Shown here: in pieces, positions 41,214 through 46,446 of the stretch
Layout of the letters: each line of letters opens with the position of its first letter
Numbering within the stretch: the stretch's first letter is position 1
NCBI GenBank assembly: GCA_035545895.1
Contig: DASZXJ010000178.1
Location: forward strand, 1-46,446
Source of the DNA: DASZXJ01 sp035545895
GTDB lineage: Bacteria > Planctomycetota > Phycisphaerae > Tepidisphaerales > Tepidisphaeraceae
Reading direction: 5' to 3'
DNA length: 46,446 bases
Position numbers and translations under genes: made by a program
The notes under the pieces: generated by a model
Databases searched by the model: none
The model's input: the letters and a program-made list of their open reading frames with translations, nothing else
What the model was told of the DNA's origin: nothing

Positions 41214-42761
41214 ATGCCCGAAGCAATACCCACCGTGATGGAACAGATCGTCTCTCTCTGCAAGAAACGCGCGTTCGTATATCCCGCCAGCGACATCTAC
41301 GGGGGCATCAACGGCTTTTGGGATTACGGCCCACTTGGCGTGCTTCTGAAGAACAACATCCGCGACTGGTGGTGGCGCAACATGGTCGAATGTCCGCCCA
41401 TCGGATCGGATGGCCATCCGGTGGAAATGGTGGGAATTGATTCCGCCATCATTCAAAATCCCAAAACCTGGGTTGCCTCGGGGCATGTTGGAGGCTTCAG
41501 TGATCCGATGGTTGATGACCGGGAAACCAAGCAGCGATATCGGGCTGATCATGTCATGGTCTACGTTCCCAAAGACGGGAAGGGCAACGCGTTCGCTTTT
41601 CTGCCCGGCGAGCAGGATGTGGCAGAAAAGAAAATCAAGCGCGATGCCCACCGCAATCCGACCGATTACGACACCATCCCGCTCACGAAATTGCCTCTGG
41701 ATCAATATGGCAATATCGTCGCACCAGCCACCAAGACGGCAGGTACGCTCACCGAACCGCGCGCTTTTAACTTGATGTTCATCACCTACGTCGGCGCATT
41801 GCAAAGCGACGAATCCAAAGCCTATCTCCGACCCGAAACCGCTCAAGGAATTTTCCTTAACTTCAAAAACATCGTTGATACGACGCGCGTGCGTGTGCCA
41901 TTCGGCGTGGCGCAAATCGGCAAGAGTTTTCGTAACGAGGTTACGCCGCGAAATTTCATCTTCCGCTCGCGCGAGTTTGAGCAGATGGAAATGGAATGGT
42001 TCTGTCATCCTGATGAAGCCCGCAAATGGTACGATTTCTGGAAAACCGAACGCATGAAATGGTGGCGCTCGCTGGGCGTGAGCGAAACCAATCTTCGCTT
42101 CCGCGATCATGAGCAGGATGAACTGTCTCACTATTCAAAGATGACGGTGGATATCGAATATAAATATCCATTCACCGCGCCCGATTTCGGCGAGCTTGAA
42201 GGCATCGCCCACCGCGGCGATTATGACCTTACTCAGCATCAGAAGAATTCCGGCCAAAAGCTCGATTACTTCGATCAGGAATTGCAACTCAAACTGAAAG
42301 AGCAGGGGAAGAGCGACGAGGAAATTAAAGCTGCCAGTCGATATCTGCCCAATGTCATCGAACCAGCATCCGGTTTGACGCGTGCTGTTCTCGTGCTTCT
42401 TTGCGAGGGTTATACGCCCGATGAAACCCGGCCGAGCAAGATGTATATGAAATTCGATCCCAAGTTTGCCCCGGTTAAATGCGGCATCTTTCCGCTGGTC
42501 AACAAGGAAGGCATGCCCGAAATTGCCGAGAAGATCTATCTGGATTTGCGGCAGCATTTCACATGCGAGTTCGACGCCAAGCAATCCATCGGCAAGCGCT
42601 ATGCCCGCATGGACGAAATCGGTACGCCTTATTGTTTTACGGTGGACGGCCAGACGCTGACCGACCAGACCGTAACGGTTCGCCATCGCGATACGCTGGC
42701 ACAGGAACGCGTCAACACAGATAAATTGCTGGGATATTTGCGCGAGCGGATCGCCGGTTGA
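41214..42761 (+). CDS. glyS: Glycyl-tRNA synthetase, single-chain (alpha2) type
   Basis: Charges tRNA-Gly; class II synthetase of the eukaryotic-like dimeric type (GlyQS/GRS1), not the alpha2-beta2 form. The 515 residues contain 'FVYPASDIYGGINGFWDYGPLGVLLKNNI', the class II motif 2 loop 'IGKSFRNEVTPRNFIFRSREFEQMEMEWF', 'AYLRPETAQGIFLNF' and, near the end, 'VIEPASGLTRAVLVLL' as motif 3. The anticodon-binding domain follows ('FAPVKCGIFPLVNKEGM'). The start is ATG 41214 with AAGGAA upstream; a longer in-frame start at 41154 reads through the repeat element (DFGALLVIGFWSF) and is rejected. Confidence 0.97.
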   Translation: MPEAIPTVMEQIVSLCKKRAFVYPASDIYGGINGFWDYGPLGVLLKNNIRDWWWRNMVECPPIGSDGHPVEMVGIDSAIIQNPKTWVASGHVGGFSDPMVDDRETKQRYRADHVMVYVPKDGKGNAFAFLPGEQDVAEKKIKRDAHRNPTDYDTIPLTKLPLDQYGNIVAPATKTAGTLTEPRAFNLMFITYVGALQSDESKAYLRPETAQGIFLNFKNIVDTTRVRVPFGVAQIGKSFRNEVTPRNFIFRSREFEQMEMEWFCHPDEARKWYDFWKTERMKWWRSLGVSETNLRFRDHEQDELSHYSKMTVDIEYKYPFTAPDFGELEGIAHRGDYDLTQHQKNSGQKLDYFDQELQLKLKEQGKSDEEIKAASRYLPNVIEPASGLTRAVLVLLCEGYTPDETRPSKMYMKFDPKFAPVKCGIFPLVNKEGMPEIAEKIYLDLRQHFTCEFDAKQSIGKRYARMDEIGTPYCFTVDGQTLTDQTVTVRHRDTLAQERVNTDKLLGYLRERIAG

Positions 42762-42781
42762 GCAGCCATCGGGTTTGCCGA

Positions 42782-42787
42782 TAAGAT
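42782..42787 (+). promoter_or_regulatory. -10-like box (TAAGAT) before the TMTC-like gene
   Basis: TAAGAT ends 7 nt before the ATG at 42795, with no Shine-Dalgarno between. It matches the spacing of the other leaderless candidates but only four of six consensus bases. Confidence 0.3.
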
Positions 42788-42794
42788 CAGGATA

Positions 42795-44936
42795 ATGGAC
42801 GCGACCCCCTCGACACACACACCTACTTTTCGGTGGTTCCCTGAAGGGTTGATCGTTCTATTTCTATTGGCTGGAACGATCGGGCTTTACGCTCGCGTCG
42901 TGCACTTCGATTTTGTCGAATATGACGACCCGGATTACGTTTCCGACAACAAGCATGTTGCAATCGGCCTGACACCAGGATCGATCATCTGGGCATTTAC
43001 GACGAATACGAGCAGCAATTGGCACCCGGTAACCTGGCTGTCAATCTTGCTGGACGTGAGCCTGTTCGGCATCAATGCAGCCGCGATCCATCTCGAAAAC
43101 GTGCTGATTCACGCTGTCAACGCGGTGCTTCTATTCATCCTGCTGCTGAAATTGACCAGCGAGCCCTGGCCCAGCGCCTGGGTGGCAGCCATGTTTGCCT
43201 GGCATCCGCTGCACGTTGAATCGGTTGCCTGGATTGCCGAGCGAAAGGATGCGCTCAGCACGTTTTTCCTGTTCTTATGTTTTCTCGCGTATTACCGTTA
43301 TGTACATAAACAGACCGGCAGAGCATATATAACGGTGCTTTTCTGGTTGTTCCTTGCATTGCTCTCCAAACCAATGGTTGTGACGGCACCTTGCCTGATG
43401 CTCTTGATGGATGTCTGGCCATTGAAGCGGATTTTAAATCCTGAACTGGCGCCTCCGCGAAAATTGGGACACTCGCCGATCGGACGCCTGGTCGTCGAGA
43501 AGCTTCCGATGTTTGTCTTGGTTGCCTTCAGCAGTTTTGCGACCTATATTGCGCAATCTACGGGAGGAAGTGTCGGCTCACTTCGCGGATTGTCGATTCC
43601 GGCGCGCATTTCCAACGCAATTGTCTCTTACGCGACCTATTTGCGGATGATGGTTTATCCGCGCGGCCTGGCAATATTTTATCCACATCCCGCTTATCTG
43701 CCGGGCAGTCATATTTCGATTCAAGCTCTGATCGTTGCTTCTATCGTACTTACCGCCATCACCGTCATCGCGATTGTCCTTGCGAGAAAAATGCCTTGGC
43801 TGCTCGTTGGATGGCTGTGGTTTCTGGGCGCGCTCGTGCCGGCCATCGGATTGGTTCAGGTTGGCATGCAGGCGATGGCGGATCGATATTCATATGTTCC
43901 GCTTGTCGGAATATTCATTGCGATTGCCTGGACATCGGAAAAATTCCTGCGCAAAAGCGGCAGGGCGGTCGGGGCAGCCTTGCTGATCCCGATTGTGATC
44001 GTCTGCTGGCATCAAATCGAAACATGGCGAAACACTCAAACCGTGATGGAACACGCCATCGCGGTCGTGCCGAATAATTACGTTGCTCATGCCAGCCTGG
44101 GCAAGGTCTTTGATGGTCAGGGTCGTACCGAGGATGCGAGGCATGAATATGAAGAAGCGCTGCGCATCAAGCCCGATGATCCGCTGTCTTTTTACAATCT
44201 GGCATTTCAATATCAGTTGAAAGATGATCTGCCGGCCGCGATCGATCTGTATTACAAAGCTATTTTGGCCGACCCCACCTATACTGCCGCGTTTAACAAT
44301 TACGGCAACTTGCTGATGCGTGTGAATCGCACGGCCGACGCGGAACAGGCGTATCGAATAGGCATCGCGCGGGGCGGCAAAGACTATCCCCAGCTTTACC
44401 ACAATTACGCAATCTTACTGGCTCAGCAGAAACAATACGATGAAGCGATCAAACTCTGGCAAACTGCAGTCACTCTCGATCCTACTTATGCAGCGGCTCA
44501 TTTTCGGCTGGGACAGGCCCTGATTATAGAAAAACGGTTGAAGGAAGGAATCGACGAGTTAAAAATGGCGGCTCGGCTCGAACCCGGCAGTGTGGAAATG
44601 CTGACCAATCTGGCGTGGATTCTGGCGACGCATCCCAATCCGGCGTTTCAGGATGGACCATTGGCTGCTGATCTGGCGAGCACGGCTGTCGAATTGACCC
44701 ACAATACCAATCCCGGCCCGTTGGATGTTCTGGCGGCTGCAGATGCGAGGATTGGGCAGTTTCAGCAGGCTGTGCAGTTTGCCACACGTGCAGCCGATCT
44801 GGCGGGGCGGCAGGGCAAACTCGACCTCGCCAAGGCCATCCGCCAGCGGCTGGAACTCTATGAGAATCGTCAACCATATTCGGCGGGACAAACTCCAACG
44901 ACCGAACCGTCGGAGGCGGGTGGAAATCCCCATTAG
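42795..44936 (+). CDS. TMTC-like membrane protein with C-terminal TPR repeats (possible O-mannosyltransferase)
   Basis: A 713-residue protein. The first 420 residues are a polytopic membrane domain with the acidic loop 'FVEYDDPDYVSDN' right after helix 1, then 'NWHPVTWLSILLDVSLFG', 'AMFAWHPLHVESVAWIAERKDALS' and 'QVGMQAMADRYSYVPLVG'. These are the blocks of GT-C type, TMTC/PMT-like proteins. From about residue 425 to 620 there are at least five TPR units ('AHASLGKVFDGQGRTEDARHEYEEALRIKPDD' and following). Eukaryotic TMTCs O-mannosylate cadherins; bacterial members are widespread in planctomycetes with unknown acceptors. It is followed by the queuosine-mannosyltransferase-like gene after 65 bp. 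Confidence 0.88.
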   Translation: MDATPSTHTPTFRWFPEGLIVLFLLAGTIGLYARVVHFDFVEYDDPDYVSDNKHVAIGLTPGSIIWAFTTNTSSNWHPVTWLSILLDVSLFGINAAAIHLENVLIHAVNAVLLFILLLKLTSEPWPSAWVAAMFAWHPLHVESVAWIAERKDALSTFFLFLCFLAYYRYVHKQTGRAYITVLFWLFLALLSKPMVVTAPCLMLLMDVWPLKRILNPELAPPRKLGHSPIGRLVVEKLPMFVLVAFSSFATYIAQSTGGSVGSLRGLSIPARISNAIVSYATYLRMMVYPRGLAIFYPHPAYLPGSHISIQALIVASIVLTAITVIAIVLARKMPWLLVGWLWFLGALVPAIGLVQVGMQAMADRYSYVPLVGIFIAIAWTSEKFLRKSGRAVGAALLIPIVIVCWHQIETWRNTQTVMEHAIAVVPNNYVAHASLGKVFDGQGRTEDARHEYEEALRIKPDDPLSFYNLAFQYQLKDDLPAAIDLYYKAILADPTYTAAFNNYGNLLMRVNRTADAEQAYRIGIARGGKDYPQLYHNYAILLAQQKQYDEAIKLWQTAVTLDPTYAAAHFRLGQALIIEKRLKEGIDELKMAARLEPGSVEMLTNLAWILATHPNPAFQDGPLAADLASTAVELTHNTNPGPLDVLAAADARIGQFQQAVQFATRAADLAGRQGKLDLAKAIRQRLELYENRQPYSAGQTPTTEPSEAGGNPH

Positions 44937-44943
44937 TTCCACC

Positions 44944-44971
44944 TTGTGCCCACTTGCCGTGCGAGTATAAC
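44944..44971 (+). promoter_or_regulatory. Promoter of the DUF3524 glycosyltransferase gene
   Basis: TTGTGC (44944-44949), 16 nt, then TATAAC (44966-44971). The start codon is 30 nt further on, so this gene has a short leader rather than being leaderless. Confidence 0.5.
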
Positions 44972-45001
44972 TTCATATCCGAGGCGGAGCTGGAACTGTA
45001 A

Positions 45002-46108
45002 ATGTCCATACAGCTCGACATTTTGGCTTTAGAGCCATTCTACGGCGGCATACGACGCATCATGCTCGAAGCATTGATGCGCTATAGTCGTCACCACTGG
45101 ACCGTCCTGAAACTGCCACCACGCCGAATTGAACGCCGGCTGTCTGCTGCCTCCGTCTGGTTTTCCGAACTCCTGACCCGCCATTGGACCGGCAGCATCG
45201 ATGTCCTGTTTACCAGCGAAGCATTGAACCTGGCTGACCTATACAGACTTCATCCCGAGCTGATGAAAAAACCGTCAGTCGTCTATTTTCACAGCAATCA
45301 ATTGCCCAGCGAGGATGGACCTTCCGGCCCCCTTGATCTGGTCAATTTGAACACCGCAATGGCCTCGACGGAGATCTGGTTTAACTCGCTTTTCCATCTG
45401 CGGACATTTTTATCGCGAGCAACGGCGTTGGTGAACCGCCATCACGAGATCGCCGGTCAAAATCCCGTTGCCACCATGGCGGGCAAGGCTCATCTCATGC
45501 CGCCACCCGTGGAAACCAAGATGTTTGGCGAAATTACCGCCAATGAGGTTCTTTACAGAAATAAGCGAAACATCTTTCTGGAGACCCGCGACGCGGACCT
45601 CAAGATCCTGAATACAACCTTCGGAATGCTGCGGCGGCGGGGGGAGAACTTCAACCTTTTCACGGTCGGCCCAGTCGAGGGATTGATGGCCGATGTACCT
45701 CGAACCACCCTGCCGGAAAACGACGAAATGGCGCAGTGCCGCGCCATGCTCAATTGCGGAATCTTTCTGAGTTCCAAAATGGGCACGCCTTTCGATCATT
45801 TCGCGGTTCGCGCCCTGGCCGCCGGTTGCTGGCCGCAATGCCCGGTCGATGCAGTTTATTCTGAGCTTATGCCCGAAGTGATGCACAGCCCATGCCTGTA
45901 CGAATATGCGCCGGACACCCTGGCCGGGCGCATGCAGGACCATTGGCATCTGGAGCACGAACACAATTACGAATACGCGCTAGGCGAATTGCTTCGACGG
46001 TTTGACCCTCAAATTGCGTGCAAAGCCATCGACGACCGCCTGGACGAACTGGTCATTTCGCATTCCGTGTTGGGCAGCAGCACGTCATCGGGACCATCCG
46101 GCAGATGA
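45002..46108 (+). CDS. DUF3524 glycosyltransferase, tRNA-queuosine alpha-mannosyltransferase-like
   Basis: A 368-residue protein with the GTDC1/QTMAN N-terminal domain. 'LDILALEPFYGGIRRIMLEAL' matches the 'LLIEPFYGGSH' opening, 'WTVLKLPPRRIERRLSAASVWFSELL' matches the 'LPGKKWHWRMRGAALYFAE' block, and 'FTSEALNLADLYRLHPELMKKPSVVYFHSNQLPSEDG' matches 'SSMLNLADLKGL...YFHENQL'. The C-terminal GT-B half holds 'FLSSKMGTPFDHFAVRALAAGCWP', the usual nucleotide-sugar site where family 4 enzymes have E-x7-E. In vertebrates this family mannosylates queuosine-34 of tRNA-Asp; bacterial substrates are not established to my knowledge. Start ATG 45002. Confidence 0.88.
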   Translation: MSIQLDILALEPFYGGIRRIMLEALMRYSRHHWTVLKLPPRRIERRLSAASVWFSELLTRHWTGSIDVLFTSEALNLADLYRLHPELMKKPSVVYFHSNQLPSEDGPSGPLDLVNLNTAMASTEIWFNSLFHLRTFLSRATALVNRHHEIAGQNPVATMAGKAHLMPPPVETKMFGEITANEVLYRNKRNIFLETRDADLKILNTTFGMLRRRGENFNLFTVGPVEGLMADVPRTTLPENDEMAQCRAMLNCGIFLSSKMGTPFDHFAVRALAAGCWPQCPVDAVYSELMPEVMHSPCLYEYAPDTLAGRMQDHWHLEHEHNYEYALGELLRRFDPQIACKAIDDRLDELVISHSVLGSSTSSGPSGR

Positions 46109-46282
46109 AATTCAATCGCCTTCCGCAACCACCCAACTCCCCCGCTACGTCCGATAATCCATGTTATGTTAAGTTCGATGTAATCCGTCGAAATATGGGA
46201 ATCGCCCGGTCCTGACGGTCGATTCTTTAGAGCGGTTTTCAGATGACTGTACACCTATCCTGATGAACAGACGGAAACGAGG

Positions 46283-46446
46283 CAGGAAGTGGCCGATCAT
46301 TTGTGCAAAAGCTGTTGCGTCGCCGTCGTGATTCCGGTTCGATCGCCGCAAAGCCCCATGGCCGCGGCCCGACGCCCCGAATTGGCGAACGAGATCGGCG
46401 GCGGCTGCGCGACTTGGTCAGCGCCGAACCGCGAACCGGCGCAGCA
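46283..46446 (+). pseudogene. IS630-family transposase remnant (N-terminal helix-turn-helix part, runs off window)
   Basis: A frame reading 'QEVADH' (46283-46300) is interrupted. The next frame continues 'FVQKLLRRRRDSGSIAAKPHGRGPTPRIGERDRRRLRDLVSAEP' to the window end. These are the two halves of the IS630 transposase helix-turn-helix ('REVAxRF...SFVxKLLRRYRETGSxxxKPHGGG'). About six codons and the frame are lost between them, so the element is decayed. The DNA from 46109 to 46282 shows no gene. No terminal inverted repeat or TA target duplication is visible, because the element extends beyond the window. Confidence 0.65.

Overview
The window reads as ordinary chromosomal DNA of a free-living bacterium, most likely a planctomycete of the Phycisphaerae type. 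The evidence is indirect. It carries pseudopilin genes with the G-F-T-L-x-E start, many TPR and DUF2723/TMTC-like membrane proteins, an ECF sigma factor followed by a very small partner gene, and a TIGR03032-type protein. It also carries three kinds of dispersed intergenic repeat that I associate with planctomycete genomes: one read as CKTNP/AKRTH/QNEPN, one of ATGACCAA units, and one read as DTGVPPV..MAGTAM. There is no rRNA, tRNA, CRISPR array or prophage. The only mobile DNA is an IS630-type transposase remnant at the right edge.

Layout. 1-2.5 kb: end of an AsmA-like envelope protein, then metK and a strong shared terminator. 2.5-6.1 kb: a nitric oxide module with an Rrf2 regulator divergent from a quinol NO reductase and a RIC di-iron repair protein. 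6.1-6.6 kb: non-coding repeat DNA. 6.6-9.6 kb: bifunctional PutA. 9.6-10.1 kb: a RelBE/ParE-like toxin-antitoxin pair whose toxin is frameshifted. 10.1-14.0 kb: TIGR03032 protein, DUF2723 membrane protein and a convergent M24 peptidase. 14.1-17.8 kb: a same-strand run of a membrane protein, a bactofilin-like protein, an M20-family protein that has lost catalytic residues, a one-helix membrane microprotein, and a Vps4/MIT-like AAA ATPase. 17.8-22.9 kb: recQ, an MFS transporter, a hypothetical membrane protein and a serine acetyltransferase. 23-29 kb: lipoproteins, an HU-like protein, an alpha-oxoamine synthase, an ECF sigma factor with a small partner, rlmN, a PEGA lipoprotein and a pseudopilin. 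29-36 kb: mfd, a geranylgeranyl-reductase-like flavoprotein carrying an in-frame repeat insertion, coiled-coil/TPR and small membrane proteins, and a fatty acid hydroxylase. 36-38.9 kb: a def-fmt-rsmB operon. 39-46.4 kb: TPR protein, rpsT, glyS, TMTC-like protein, a tRNA-queuosine mannosyltransferase-like protein and the IS630 remnant.

How the genes fit together. The NO genes form a self-contained sensing, reduction and repair unit. def-fmt-rsmB, rpsT, glyS, rlmN and the DUF3524 glycosyltransferase all serve translation. Several genes lack a Shine-Dalgarno sequence and instead have a TATAAT-like box 6-9 nt before the start codon, which suggests leaderless mRNAs. The most unusual item is the MIT-like plus meiotic-clade AAA ATPase, translationally coupled to a one-helix membrane protein and lying beside a pseudo-peptidase and a bactofilin-like gene.
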